A DNA stretch of 64,000 nucleotides from Stropharia rugosoannulata (GCA_028532985.1 JANCIK010000004.1:3472001-3536000); one strand, 5' to 3'; positions 22,134-35,200 are shown, counted from the stretch's first letter. The notes: generated by a model from the sequence alone, not told the origin. Program-made: numbers and translations.

Positions 22134-23588
22134 TCATATCGGAAGGAGGTTCCTGAAGACTTTCTCCGCCGAGCCGTGAAAGAAATCCGTAGTGGTCCAA
22201 GGTGCTAGTCCCTCAGCGTAGTCTGAAAACGGCAGCAGCTCTACGATGCCGTAACCGTCCCGTATATCCTCCTCGACTCTATCGCGGATATCCTGGACGC
22301 TCTTCTCAAGCAGGCGAAGTGTAACCTTTTTTGTCTCGGGAGAACCATATGCCCTTGACGCCGACGCGTTTACGCAGGTGTCATACTGCTGTTCGGACAT
22401 CAATGGACTGAGGCATGACAGCTCCTGGAGGTCCGGCCACATAAATTTGCGTTGCCCATCGAGGGCACCAGGGTTCGACAAAAAGTTGGCCAGATCGGTC
22501 GTTGCATCGGTCACAGTTTCCGGAGTGAAGTTGTTTGCTACGGCCAGCTTCGTCGCGGAGCCCGTGGCAAGCGCGAGCTCTCGTAGCGGACTATTTACCC
22601 GGAAAGGGTAGCAGTTGACGAACGCCACTCTGCGCATGGACGGGAAACTTTGTGGAGCTTGCCCTGGTATGCTCTCGAATATGAAGTCCCATGAGTTGAT
22701 GTCCAGCTTGTACAGCACCAGCTCCTCTAGGAGGGGTGCATTCAAGAATTGTGACAGGTTGCACGCAATCTTGTCGTCCATGCAAGAGAAGTATCTCAGG
22801 TTGGGGAGAGACAGCGGCTCGAGAGGAATTCTGGACAAGAACTTGATTGTGAATGGTTTCCCAGAAATTGCAAGGGACTCGAGGGAAGTTGCGTTCGCCA
22901 AAAGCAATGGAAAAGGCTTCCAAATGGATATTGCCCAAGGAGAACCTTCGTCTATTTGTAGGTGGGTGAGCTGGCTTATTGTGTCATCGGATAGTGTGAG
23001 GTGCAAGATTCGACTGTCGGTTCGAAGCATCTTCAAGCGCGGAGCAATAAATCTGAAGTTGGAGGGAAGATTTTCCAGCACGTTGGGGTTCATGATGTCT
23101 GAACCTTCTAGGCATATCTCCAGTACCTCGAGGTTCTCCATAGGCAGGGATTCGAAGCACTGCAGCACGGCAACTGGGAAGCTTGATCCATTGGAACGTA
23201 TGCATAGTGAGAGTCGGCGCAGGCGGGAGATATAGGGGAAAAGCTCGTCGTAAAGAACATCTATCAATTCCATGTCGACTCCGTCGACCTCGAAGGTGAA
23301 GTCCAGCGGCATATTTCCGCTCCTTTCAATGAATGTTCGGACGAGAGCGCCGTCGACCGGCCGTTTCGTAGTCCATCCGTTATGCTTGAAGTGAGTCCAT
23401 AGTATAGGGTAGGAAAGGACCATAGACCGCCAGGACTTGCAGACCTGGGAAAGGATGATTTGGGCATTGGTATTAGAGAGGCCAGCCTTGGAGTCTGTGC
23501 TACCGAGACAAACTTCACGGAAGATTGTCAAGGACAACTCTGTAGGAAGGGATAGAACAGGGAAAAAGATTGGTGACAACATGTGCAT
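22134..23588 (-). CDS. F-box protein with leucine-rich C-terminal part
   Basis: A single-exon frame of 484 residues. The F-box lies near the N-terminus: LSLPTELSLTIFREVCLG, then SQVCKSWRSMVLSYPILWTH. The rest is a run of irregular leucine-rich segments (LENLPSNFRF, LTHLQIDEGSPW, LPNLRYFSCMDD, LLEELVLYKLD), as in the many expanded Agaricomycete F-box proteins. Such proteins recruit substrates to SCF ubiquitin ligases through Skp1; the substrate here is unknown. The start is the first of two close ATGs (MHM). A TATA element lies about 60 bp upstream. Confidence 0.85.
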   Translation of the reverse strand: MHMLSPIFFPVLSLPTELSLTIFREVCLGSTDSKAGLSNTNAQIILSQVCKSWRSMVLSYPILWTHFKHNGWTTKRPVDGALVRTFIERSGNMPLDFTFEVDGVDMELIDVLYDELFPYISRLRRLSLCIRSNGSSFPVAVLQCFESLPMENLEVLEICLEGSDIMNPNVLENLPSNFRFIAPRLKMLRTDSRILHLTLSDDTISQLTHLQIDEGSPWAISIWKPFPLLLANATSLESLAISGKPFTIKFLSRIPLEPLSLPNLRYFSCMDDKIACNLSQFLNAPLLEELVLYKLDINSWDFIFESIPGQAPQSFPSMRRVAFVNCYPFRVNSPLRELALATGSATKLAVANNFTPETVTDATTDLANFLSNPGALDGQRKFMWPDLQELSCLSPLMSEQQYDTCVNASASRAYGSPETKKVTLRLLEKSVQDIRDRVEEDIRDGYGIVELLPFSDYAEGLAPWTTTDFFHGSAEKVFRNLLPI

Positions 23589-25722
23589 GGCGTTGTACCT
23601 TCGAGTGGGATGTTTTTGATGCGGGGATGTTCACGAATAACGGGTTTTTATACATAAAGTCAATCAAGTCTCCATTTTCCAAAATGGAATTCCCTTTCGG
23701 CAAAGATGTTGCCAAGTGTAAAGCTGTGCAAAGTGAACAATCAGAATAACTGCCCCAAGTTCGGTAATTTCGCACTTAGAAACAACTTGTGTGTGAATGT
23801 ACAATTACAACATACAATAGTACGCATCCAAGGTCTCAAGGGTATGTTTTTGTACGTATAATACAAGCTTGGAAAACTCCATGACTCAAGACCTGCCACT
23901 TTGTTCTATTTGGTGCTGGGCGCTTATTTTTGCAGAGGTCGTATAGCGTCGTATAATTTGTGAAGTGGCTATGAATAGAGCGCATTGATTGATATCAACT
24001 GAGGAAGACACCGCCTAGCACCGCCCAGCGTGGGTCATTTGGTCATTGCAGTAGAATGTCTGCAAGGATCTGCGGCATGCAGAGAAAGGAAGCGCAGTCC
24101 CCTTCCGAGTTACCCACCGCCTTTGCCGCTCCACTCCATATCGGCACCTTTTCAGTCCAGCTCGCACGTCCCGGCGGAGGTCTAGAGCTGCTGTATGTAT
24201 ATTAAACGTGACTAGTCATTGGTCTACAGCTGCAAACAGATGGTGGAGCGCAGCCTGACCGACTTCTTGTCATGTCACTGGTGGGAAGAAATCACGGTGT
24301 ATCTTCGAAGGTTGAAATGCGGGAAACTGGAGTATCATGTCTCGGTAACTTTTGCGCTTGTCTTCTCCGCGTAAATAGGTCGTAGCTGGAGGACCAATGG
24401 AAAGTCAGACAGCAGTCGCGAGCACTCACAGAATCGCAGTGATCAACAGGTATTGCAAAACCGTGCACCTTTATCACCGCGTGGCAGCACCAAAGCACCT
24501 CAAAAAATCTAGGGTGCAGGCATTAATTAACCATCGTGCATCTGCGATCTCATTAGTCAAGCTCGTATCATATCTGGGAACCTTCTCATCACCCATGTTC
24601 CATCATAGGAATAGAAAGAGCCACCCTGACCCACATTCTTTCGCCCGTGCACGGACATGAACCAGTGCAGCACCCAAACGGCCATGCACGAAATAGGTCA
24701 CTTCGCTTGGACCTTCGGGGTGAAAGAGGGACATCTCCGTTGATGGCCATATAAATATTGAAATGCAACACGGCACCAAATGCAGATCGTTGCTGACCCC
24801 GCCACAGCGTGAGTCGTCGCGAGCATTTTACAGCACTGCTTGTGGGCCAGCATGGGTGTATCAGCAAATAACCTCCCCTCCATCGCATATGTTCTGTCAT
24901 TGCACGATACGCATATGCGAAAAAACATGGCCTCCGGACAGCCTCCCGTATTCGACATGATGGTAAGAAGTTCGGCAATGGTTTGTAGCTTTGGCTCCCG
25001 CATGTTAATTGGTGCCTTCGATGTACAGACGACTGTGGACGACCGCGACGATCCTGTAAGCCCAGCTTGTTAGGATAAAGGAAAGAATTATTCACGGATT
25101 TACTCACAGATCAGTATATGGGGGAGTGGCGTAACTAAAAGCCTAGATAGGAGCAGTATGGCGACGAAGCATCATGAACGTCATGGGGGATATTCACTAC
25201 AAGTGAGTTCTCGTCATTGAACAGGCAGGAGTCTTCTCACTGGTGGGCTTGGATCAACGCAGAGACGGGACTCGTTCATGTCGCGCGTGAAGTCACGCTT
25301 CTCCGATACGAAAAAGAAAGCAGGCAGCAGATAAGAGATGCCTCAGTTGTAGAATATTTAACGGTCGCACAGCATACAAGATATGTAGACGGAAATATTA
25401 GGTGCAAGTGAAGCTATCGCAGATGTCAAGGGGTAGCAAGTCCAGTCTGACCAGACGGCCATTCGTACCAATCACGCAGTGCATCGGACAGGCGAAAAAA
25501 AAAACGACCGGACGTACGAAGATAGCCGTGAGCGCCCTCGCATTGGCGAAGAGGATAAAAGTTGGTAATCAAGCCTTGATCAGCCATGGCTTGTTGGTCG
25601 TTATCCATGTATCGAGTAATTTCCAGAAGTGCGCCACAACTGATTTGTCGACATGTCTTCTATGAGGATCGATCTATTGATACAAAGGAAGTCAGGGTCT
25701 GCAGGCAGTGAAAAAAAATCGA
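23589..25722. other. Intergenic / unresolved
   Basis: Apart from the TATA element at 23645, no supported gene. Overlapping frames on both strands at 24590-25110 and a TATAAATA near 24750 hint at a small or decayed gene, but no exon model holds together. Confidence 0.4.
23645..23652 (-). promoter_or_regulatory. TATA box of the F-box gene
   Basis: tataaaaa on the minus strand, 57 bp upstream of the F-box start codon. Confidence 0.55.
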
Positions 25723-27204
25723 TCATGCCTTCAGCTCAGTGACATTCCAGTCCTTGATTTTAGGGTTTGGTGGATCGTTAGACCATGAGACGTATATGCC
25801 CTTAACTGAACGAACCGAACATCAGCGGTGGCATATATCACAAGTAGGGTTATCTTACCATTATGGAATAATTGCCGCGGTTCGCTCCATTTGTACGGGC
25901 GGAATTGCCATGCCTGGCCAGTAGTCATGACGCAAACCACACGGTCCCATGCATCGGTGCCCATCTTCGCAAGAGCCTCGACACTGTCTACTACGATGTA
26001 TGTGCTTCTCGTCACGGTTTCTTTCCCACTAGTATCAATGGTCGTGCGTTTGCGGTAAATAGGTATCAAGTCTTCCGGGCGTAGATTGCCTTCTGAAGTG
26101 GCTCGCGCACGGGCTTCTTGCGAGGGTTCAAAACTAAAACAAATTGAAATGATGAATGAAAAAAATGTGCATTGCATGCGTACGAGGAGTCTTCTAGGAA
26201 GCGTTTGACGTTATGCATCGTTATAAGAGCAGTCGGAGATGAGGAGATAATAATGATGGGTTGGTTATGTCCTGCAGAAGCATAAGAATCGGTTGCATAA
26301 AAAGGAAAGGCGCGGTCTACGTACGGGCTTTACGAGCCATGATCTTGGGATCTATAGAACCGCAAATAGTAAATATATGCGCGTTATATACGCGAAATGG
26401 AACTAACCTATCGCAGGTGTTGTCGATGCAGGAGCTGCGCCTGCCCTGCTTGTCTCTTTAAGTTTCTTGAGCTTCTCATCATACATGGTTCTAACAGCAC
26501 TGAAATTCTGTGTATATGCTGTTCAACACAGCAATGTCAACAGATAAACTGGAACTCACGTTGGGTTTTGTTCCCCGTAACACAGTATTGCGATCCCTCA
26601 GTTCCACCTCGTTCTGCCTAATCTTTTTCACAACTTCCACATCCTGAGTATCTGCCACATAGCGTCGCTTTGCCGGTGAAGCAGCGGGCGCTTCAGCTGC
26701 ACGTGCCCGCGGAGTAACTGGCGCCTGGCCTGCGGTCGTCCGCGGTGGCGTTCCTGGAGGTGTTGTCGATGCGTCGGCTGTGGAACAGTGACTGTGAGCG
26801 GAGTCGTACTTAATTATTTTATGCATACACTCACAGCTTAACGGAGCTATTCGATTATTATCCCCCACCCGCCCTTCTAGCCAGTCCACTACGTTTTTCC
26901 GCTCCGTGACACTGACAAAGCCCAGAGCCAGTCCCGTGTCCCTAGCCTGCTTCATGTAGTCCGCGCCACCAGCATCACGAAAGAGCCATGCAGTGTATAT
27001 GGCATCTAAAGAGTAGAAGTCGGAAGACGCTCCAGCCTTGCGATACCGCGTCCGTGATGACTTGGGGAATGGGAGATTGTTGATTACGAGGCTTGTGGCC
27101 TCCGAGAGTGACGAGCAGGGGCCGGCGTCGTCCGCATATGTGATGATAGAGCGAGCTTTGATAGCACTCCTCAGTACTAGCAAGGGATCCGTTTCGGCGC
27201 TCAT
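25723..27204 (-). CDS. CDC73: Paf1 complex subunit Cdc73 (parafibromin)
   Basis: Subunit of the nuclear Paf1 complex, which travels with RNA polymerase II and supports histone H2B ubiquitylation, H3K4/K36 methylation and elongation. The N-terminal exon has the conserved opening DPLLVLRSAIKARSIITYAD, then SLDAIYTAWLFRDAGGADY and FVSVTERKNVVDWLEG. The middle is Pro/Ala-rich with KRRYVADTQDVEVVKKI and ELRDRNTVLRG. The C-terminal Ras-like domain includes MHNVKRFLED, GNLRPEDLIPIYRKRTTID, YIVVDSVEALAKMGTDAWDR, WQFRPYKWSEPRQLFHN and the terminal GIYVSWSNDPPNPKIKDWNV. Stop TGA at 25723-25725. Start is the first in-frame ATG (27202-27204). Five or more short introns. Confidence 0.93.
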
Positions 27205-28809
27205 TATTGTAGTGTTTCGGTCATTGCCCAATTGACAACCTCCGCCAACCCTGGGACAGTTTGGAGCGGAGATCAGCTATTTCAATGTCCGACATATATG
27301 GGTCCCAGACGGTCCACCGTGCGCTGAGTTCACTTCGTTTGAAATTTAGGGTATATATACGGCCCCAAGACATTTTATGTACTGATTGTATTTTTTTTAG
27401 ACTAGAGAAATAAATAGAACAGTTATAGTTGTCATCTTTGTATATTTCACTCCCGGCTGGACATTCAGTGGAATGCAGACAGACTACGCACTAACACAGG
27501 TACTCTAGCTATAACACTACGGAAGCTACTCTGCTTGATAAAATTCAGTAATCAATTCAGCTAGCTGCTTCGAGCAGAGAACTCACACAGGCTGAGATAC
27601 GTATAGGGGATCATATCCCCGAACAAAAATGGATAATTTATGAGAACCAAATGCTTTGTACTGTACTTCAACTGCTTATACATACGGCTTAAAGTATATA
27701 GAGTAATTAGGCGGTCGTAATAGGCTACCTGTGTCTCGCGACGCCACAACAATGAATACTCGAAAGGTAACATAACTTCGCCAGAACAATTTACAAAGTT
27801 GTGTCGGAAGAAGAGCCCCATTTGAAGCTATTACGACAAAAATTATTCCAAGCAAACGCGGTCCACTTGAAAACATATTTTAGTAATGGGATTATTCTTA
27901 AATAACTCTGCATTATCCAATGCAAGTTGAGACGAGCGTATTGCTCCGGCTGATTTCATACCTCCTGCAAGCTCCCCTCTCCATTCTCATTCTCCCTTAT
28001 GTATGCACTATAGCCGCCCGTGCTGTCGTAAAAAAACTAAATGTAATAACATATAGTTTGTAGAGTGGGCGATCATCATATCATTAAGTATCATAAGCTG
28101 ACTCGGGTTCTCTAGGATGTCACAATTGACCGAGGTAAAGAGAAACTTGAAATAAGATTCAAGCGTTTGTGCATTATGTGTTACTCGACTGTACATTCTT
28201 GAATGCGGGGTCATCCTATTACCTATAATACATTCAAAATCTACGTACGATGAAGAAAAGAAGGCGACGAAAAGCCTACCGGCCAGTTTGCTCCTCGGCC
28301 TCCGGTGTCCGAGACTCTCGGGTCGCCTTTTTCGCACTGAGAGGCATCCCATCAGGAACACGATACAGCGAAGGCACAGAACCAATCGAAGAACTGTCCA
28401 AGACGGTATGGACTTCTACGTATCAGCTTCTCTGCTACCTTTCGCGGGCACAGGAACGCCAAACCCATTTCGGAAGGCATTCAGTATGAAGTCTCCATTC
28501 AGTGTACACTTGCCCGCACCGCACAATCCCAGTATTGTATGACTTAGTGACGTCTTTGCTGTGTGTGAATGAATTCCTTGCCTTCTTAATTACATTCAGT
28601 ATCTTTCACTTACCTAAACGAATGGGTGTTCTTGATCTTTACATTCGGATTCGCACACAACTCCCCGTCCGGATATCCCGGAGCGCCTAGCTTATTATGC
28701 AACGTGCCCTCACGTTCAGTAGATAACAGACAGCTGATTCACGGAGATAAAACATACAACGAAAAGGAGAAAACGGTAACCGAAACACAGTGTTGCGGCT
28801 TATTGCCAC
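27205..28809. other. Intergenic / unresolved
   Basis: AT-rich with short frames. A plus-strand stretch at about 28270-28410 (SRVAFFALRGIPSGTRYSEG) looks coding-like but I could not connect it to other exons. 28626-28809 is the 3' flank of the next gene. Confidence 0.35.
27351..27360 (-). promoter_or_regulatory. TATA-like element upstream of CDC73
   Basis: gtatatatac about 150 bp upstream of the CDC73 start codon. It is palindromic, so direction is not fixed by sequence. Confidence 0.3.
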
Positions 28810-30348
28810 TCAAATCCGAGTACAATCTGGTCTCTCTGAGGTAACGACAACCTTCCCCACAAACTCCCGCAACTGTGTCGCAGATTCGGATGTAACGCCA
28901 TTGCAGCGGAAGAACTCAATGATCTCGATCGGGGCACCATGCGCATGCCGCGCCTTGGCACAGCGCACGATGTGCTCTAACCACCGCTCGCTGAAATGGT
29001 ACCAGAAGTCCACCGGTTTGCTAAACGACAGCGTGCGCAATCGCGGGAGGCAGACACGCGGCCGCGCCTCGTGCAGCGTATCTCGCACGCAAGCGCGGCC
29101 CTGCGCAGATGCGTCGGCCTGCAGGCACTCGAGCAGCTCCGCGAGCTCATTAAACGCAACACGGAGCGTGTCGAGATTGTCCATGCTCGCGAAGAGCCGC
29201 TCGATATCCTTCATGGGCACGTCGAAGAGGAGGCCTGTGTTCAGCTCGAGACTCGTCACGCGGGACAGGTCGAGCAGGCGGCTGAGCGAGCTGCACACGC
29301 GCGTGCCGAGCGGAGGGGCAGAGCTTATGGAAAATATCGTCTTCTGCGCGTCTTCCGACCACTTTTCGCTCCCGCTGCGCAGGAAGTGCGCGCCGTGCCG
29401 CGCGAGGCGGACAGTGGAGGTGTCGAACCGTACGGAGCTGTGGAGGTACGGTAGCTCGTTGGGGAACAGTGTGTGAAGGGGCTGCGAGAGCGAAACGAAG
29501 AGCTGGAGTCGAGTATATCCACCTAGGAGCAGCCCGGACAGCACAGCTGATGCGGTGTTCGGTTGCGCAGTGATGATCATATCTTTTAAATTTGTGAGTC
29601 GAATCGCGCGCTGGGGCTCCATTTCAATGTCTGATGGTGTCAGGTCTTCGAGCCGTACAAATTCAACGTTCGGGGACGCCTCCAAAATATCATGGAGTTC
29701 CGTGACCGAAGGACAGAGCTGGGGTGTGAGTCCGCGTATAGACAGATGTATAAGCTTTTGGCAGGACGTCCATTTCACGGCGGCGCAGTCGAGAGACAAG
29801 TACCGCACATTGGGCACCTCCAGATCTAACGCCAGTGGTGGGGACTTGGGGGGGACCTTTAGAGAAAGATGGGTCACTGAAGAGGGTAGAGTTGGACCAA
29901 TGTAGGAAAACAACCGGACAATATCGTCGGAAAAGAGGAAGACATCAATGCAACGCAAACGATTCGCGTGAAGGCTGAGGTTATCCGTGGCCAACCTCAG
30001 TGGCGAAGCAGATACAATGGAAAGTGGCGCCTCTTTCGAACGGACTAGAAACTCGTCCGCAAAGCGGGAATCGCAGAGGTCGATTCTTTGCCAAAGCCTA
30101 CTGGAATTCAGCGATATCTGGCGCCATGAGGAGCAGACCTGCGTCCACGCGAGACGATGTTTGGGTTTGTGGTGGCCGTACAACCAAGAAACACATATAT
30201 CAAAAATGGCCTCTAGTATTTCCGTCGGAAGATATGACACGGGCTGCAGCGCATTCAGCTTGCTTCGAACCATAGATAGAGCTCTGGCAAGATGCGCTTC
30301 TTCGGCTAGTAATTGTGTACGGTCACAGGTAGGGCGATAGCTTGCCAT
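28810..30348 (-). CDS. F-box protein, Agaricomycete type
   Basis: A single-exon frame of 512 residues. It opens with a short coiled segment (LLAEEAHLARALSMVRSKLN), immediately followed by the F-box VSYLPTEILEAIFDICVSWL and AWTQVCSSWRQISLNSSRLW. This N-terminal helix plus F-box arrangement is very common in Agaricomycete genomes. The remaining 400 residues are irregular leucine-rich segments (LRCIDVFLFSDD, VTHLSLKVPPKS, VTSLELNTGLLFD, LDTLRVAFNELAELLE). Probable SCF substrate receptor; substrate unknown. It has only low similarity to the F-box protein at 22134-23588, so the two are not a recent duplication. Confidence 0.85.
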   Translation of the reverse strand: MASYRPTCDRTQLLAEEAHLARALSMVRSKLNALQPVSYLPTEILEAIFDICVSWLYGHHKPKHRLAWTQVCSSWRQISLNSSRLWQRIDLCDSRFADEFLVRSKEAPLSIVSASPLRLATDNLSLHANRLRCIDVFLFSDDIVRLFSYIGPTLPSSVTHLSLKVPPKSPPLALDLEVPNVRYLSLDCAAVKWTSCQKLIHLSIRGLTPQLCPSVTELHDILEASPNVEFVRLEDLTPSDIEMEPQRAIRLTNLKDMIITAQPNTASAVLSGLLLGGYTRLQLFVSLSQPLHTLFPNELPYLHSSVRFDTSTVRLARHGAHFLRSGSEKWSEDAQKTIFSISSAPPLGTRVCSSLSRLLDLSRVTSLELNTGLLFDVPMKDIERLFASMDNLDTLRVAFNELAELLECLQADASAQGRACVRDTLHEARPRVCLPRLRTLSFSKPVDFWYHFSERWLEHIVRCAKARHAHGAPIEIIEFFRCNGVTSESATQLREFVGKVVVTSERPDCTRI

Positions 30349-32276
30349 GAGGCCTGAAAGCAGATAGTTAGCGAGTCTTCATGTATATTTACGGCTATGA
30401 CCTACCTGGCGATATATTGGTCGCTATTTGAGAGGGTGCATCTCAAACTCGCTAGGCAGGTTTATATACATTCGAACGTCATACTACGCATCAGGGCCAC
30501 ATCCCAAAGGAGCATTAATAAACGAAAGAAGCGGGTGACCGATGTTTGATGAACGCACCACGGTGCATGCTGGTGCATGGTCTGAACCATATATTGTCGT
30601 TACTTGTTGCAATCACGATTGGTTGATGCTGAATATTCATCGTAGGAAGTTCATCTTCTCTGTGCTGTTAATTGATTGCCAGCAAAGCTACTGTAGGGAA
30701 GTTGCTCCTCGGGGAGGGGTCCTGTTTAGGATCCATCTTCTTTAAGATGCCCGTGATGAGTGATGATTTCTATCTTCAGACTTGGGAAGGTCACGGCCAT
30801 TCACATTTAGATCAGACTACTGAATCCATTGCTAGACATGTTTAATCTCTGTGAGAATTAACCTTATAGGAGGCAAAAATGATAGCTGGAAGAATATTTA
30901 AAGTACGTAGCGTGTATTTCATGAATGAAGCGATAGCCAGTCATCTTGACTTCCCAGGTGTTATTTCCGATTAACAAGGTTGAATGCCGTCGCCTCATGA
31001 CCCAGGAGCTGGCAATGTCGTGTCACACTAGGGTCTTGCGAATAGAGTTTTGGTGTGAGTGCAATGACGGCTCCGAAACATGAACTTTGAGGGAAACAAT
31101 GCGGATACGACCATATGATGCTTTGGAGAAATTCAAATGCATGAATGAATTGAAAGCCTCAAGAGAGCCTAGCGAAGTTTCGTGAGACTTGGATGCAACT
31201 TGGATCAAACTTTTTGGATAGAAGTATGGAGTAAGAAAGATCAAAGAAAGACAGAAGACCGGAACCGTCCGGAAAGTCTGGCATGGTCGGCCGGCACGCC
31301 GCGGCATCAACGTTCAACGCTGCATATCACCAAATACAATGAAGATGATTGCCTCAACTACTCTTGACAAACCCTCGACATCGCATCGCACTCTTACCTT
31401 GGATTTTTGCTGATAGTACATACTGTATGGTTTATGTATTTAGGTGACAATAGAGATAGAAGAACAAATACAAATGTGCTGTTTTCTTTGATTTTTCCTT
31501 CTGCATTTTCTTATATAATTACTTATTTAGTATTATAGACTGCAGATTTGTACACATAATGACTTCGAAACTGGAAGGGATTAAGGTGGTATATCAAAAT
31601 GAAGTCTTCAAGAATCCTTGAGCGAATACCAATAGAATATTAAGCTAAAATTTTCACTACATTTCTTGCAACTGTTATCTGACTACATATATGTCAAGGG
31701 TGGTAGAATCTATACTGATTACAAGATAACTGCCCTACATCTGCCAAAGTGTTTGCTTGCTTGTTCTTGCTTGGCTGAGGCCTGCCGAGTCTCCGAATCT
31801 ACCATCAATCCTGGATCCGATCTATCCGGGCGGATGGGGTGCCCTCCCAGAAAGATAGAACTTGAAGAAGAAAGTCTTAATTACGTAAGATGACCAAATG
31901 TGATATACATGCCCGAAACAAGCCTCAACTTCGTTGAGAAGCTCATTATAAAAAGGTTTATTGGAGATTGCATGCGGAGTGTGTCGAAGGAGTCCTGGTT
32001 TAGCTTTCTGAATTGTTTCTGAATGATGTGGAGACCGACCAAAGGCCGAGGCTCACGCCATTTGAATGCGATAGGGGGATAATACAGTTACTAGTTGGAC
32101 AGCAATGCAACAATCGTGTATGGAGAAGTGTTTAGACAGTAGCCGTGTCCAGCAGAAAGTAGCAAGACACTGGGGGCAGCGTCGAGTATTATTGTGTGAT
32201 AGCTTTGGCGAATGATGAGGCCGATGGACCCCGATAAGTCGCCGCTTGAAATAATTCAGCTTAATCACTAACCACG
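30349..32276. other. Intergenic between divergent genes
   Basis: Long AT-rich spacer, about 1.9 kb, between the F-box gene and the intersectin-like gene. Apart from the TATA element at 30461 I see no gene, repeat or RNA. Confidence 0.5.
30461..30470 (-). promoter_or_regulatory. TATA box of the second F-box gene
   Basis: tgtatataaa on the minus strand, about 115 bp upstream of the start codon at 30346-30348. Confidence 0.5.
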
Positions 32277-35200
32277 ATGGCGCAGTGGGGGCAAGGCCAG
32301 CAACAGGGTTTCCAGTACCCCATGCAAACAGGTTTTCCCGCTGGCAACCCTCAGTTCCAGCAGAATCCCCAATTCCAGCCACAGAATCCCCAATTTCAAC
32401 CCCAGAATGCCCAGTTCCAGCCGCAACAGCAGTTCCAACCCGGTGCTCTCGCGCCTCCTAATAGTGCTGGCGGCATCCTTCCTCAGCAGACCGGCTTTCC
32501 AGGGCAGCGTCCCCAAGGCTTCCAGCAGCCCCAGCAGACGGGATTCCAGGGAGGATCTGGTTTCTTGCAGGCGCAACCAACGGGCGCCCCAGGTAACTTC
32601 CAGCAGCTCAACCGGCCTGTGCCTCCTCCTGTTCCTCCTATCCCGACTCAGTTTCAGCAGCCCAATCAACCCCCCAGTTTCCTGAGTTTGCCACCGCCCC
32701 AGCAGCCCAATAGACTCTTGAACGCGTCTCCAGGGTTTGGAGGCGGGGGACTCGTTCCACAGGCGACAGGTTTCGCCGGACGAGGTCCCCTGGTTCCTCA
32801 GATGACTGGATTCGTCGACCCACGCATCACAATGATGACCCAGACGTTCATGCCAACGAACACGTCAGCGCCGTACGGCCCAGGCGGTGCGCCCCAGCTT
32901 CCGCAGCAGCAGCAGAATCTTGTCACGACGATTCAGCAACACAATCAGGCGCAGCGCGGAGCCGCGCAGCAGCAAATCCCATGGGCGCTGACCAAGGCAG
33001 AGAAGAAGAACTATAATAACATCTTCAGATCATGGGATGCGCAAAATACAGGCTTCATCAGCGGTCCTACTGCGCTGGAGGTGTTCGGTGCCAGCGGCCT
33101 GCCCAAGGATGATCTAGCTCGCATTTGGTACGCGACTCTGCTTATACTTGAATACCGTTGCTTATGTTTACCCCAGGACTCTGGCCGATATTGATGATCG
33201 CGGTAAATTGAACCTCGCAGAGTTCCACGTTGCAATGGGTTTGATCTATCGCAGTAGGTTTACTAGCTAAGTTGGTCTCCATATCAATACTCACTGATGC
33301 ATACATAGGGCTCAATGGTATGCCTGTTCCCGATCAACTGCCGCCCGAGTTGCAACCTCCGTCTGCAAAGGATCTCGACGAGAGTGTTCAGCTTGTCAAG
33401 GGCATGCTTGACAGTACTTCACGCTCGCGTTCACCTTTGAGCGGCAACGACAGAGTATCTAGCCAGAGACTGCATTCGTTCACCAACAATGATGCATCTC
33501 TTGGGAGTAGTCGGGATGCTACAGTCTATAGACATAATGACTCCGAAGCACCAAGGAACATCTATCAACCACGCAACCGTCATGTTGACCGCAGTGCCAT
33601 TCGTGCTCGCGACGAAGAGGGCGCGTCGTCCGACTTGCAAGACATGAAGCGCGCTCTTGAGAATGCTTCTCACCGGCTTGATCAGACAGCTGCAGAGGAA
33701 GCGAGCAAAACCAGGGAAGACATAGAGCTGGACAACGAAATGGATGATCTGAAGTACCGGGTGAAACGAGTCCAAGACGATCTAGACTATCTTTCCAGGG
33801 CTCCAAGGACGGCTTCGCGAGAAGACGAGAAGCGGAAATTGGAGCGCGAACTACTTAACCTCATGCACGAACGCATTCCTGAAGTTGAGCGCAAGATCAA
33901 GGCGCGCGACGAAAGGAAGGAAAAGGAGCGTCGGGAGCACTTGCGCGACCGAGATAGGAGGAACGAACGCTTTGGGCGCTATGGCGGCAGAGATGAATAC
34001 GACGACCGTGATCGTGATAGGCCGTACTCCAGAGGGGGCGATGACCGTGACCGCCCGTACTCGCGAGGTTATGACGACCGCGACAGGCCGCGCTCACGCG
34101 TGGATTACGATCGTGATAGGCCGCGTTCACGTACAGACTATCGTGACGACAGAGACGATAGGTATAAGGACGACTATTTGCGCGACCGCCCACGTTCGCG
34201 TGCAGATGACCGTCGCGATGATTATGACCGCCGCGACAATTACGATCGTCCCAGAAGCCCACCGTCGTCAAGGGCTGCACCTCCGCCGCCTGCGCCTTCA
34301 GCCCCCGCTGTTCGCGACCCTCCGCCCGCCCCTAGTCCTCGTCCGTCTGTGACTGCGTCACCGGCTCCGAACCTGAAGAGCATGACGCCGCAGGAGCGCG
34401 CAGCATTCGTCAAGGCAGAAGGCGAGCGCCGTTTGGCGGAACGCATGGCTGCGCTTGGTGTTAACACGGCTCGTTCTCCCACCATTGACAAGACGGTGGA
34501 GGATAGGCTTGCTCAGGAGAAGAAAGAGGCCGAAGAGAAGGCCAAGGAGTCAGAGAGACAGGCTGAGGAGAGGGAGCGTATTAGGAACGAGCGGCTTGCG
34601 AATGAGAAGGCTCTGCGCGAGGAGAAGGCGGCTCCGGCACCACCGGCACCGGCACCGCCCGTGCCGACGCCGACTAGGACCGTGACAGCGCCTCCTCCTG
34701 CTCCGACGCCGAAAGTTGCGCCCCCGGCTCCGGCTAAACGCGCGCCGGCGCCTCCTCCGCCCCGGAAAGCCGCGCCTCGTCCCCCTCCAGCCAGAGCGCC
34801 TGTCGCTCCCCCGCCCCCGCCTGAGCCCGAGGTTGACCCAGAAGAGGAGGCGTTCCGCGCCCGCGAGGAGGCCATTCGCAAGAGGAAGGAAGAGCGCGAG
34901 GCGATGATGCGCCAGCTTGAGGCGGAAGAAGAGGAAGCACGGAGACAGGAGGAACTCTATCAGGCTAGGATTGAGGCGGCAAGGGCTAAGGCAGCGGCGG
35001 CTAAGGCGGCCACACCTGAACCTGTGGCCGCTCCAGCGCCTCCTCGAGCCCCAGCTCCGCCCCCGGCACCTCCTGCACCTGCTGCACCTGCATTCACGCC
35101 TACGCCACCTGCCGCCTCTCCGGCCGCATCTACTGCTACTCCTATTACTGAAAAATCCACCAATCCTTTCAGTCGCCTTCTCAAGGAAGGTGGTGCCGCG

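Noticed and set aside
22615..23235. 206-codon plus-strand frame
   Set aside because: Antisense to the F-box gene at 22134-23588; composition is that of a shadow.
28790..29476. 228-codon plus-strand frame
   Set aside because: Antisense to the F-box gene at 28810-30348, whose leucine-rich sequence is convincing.
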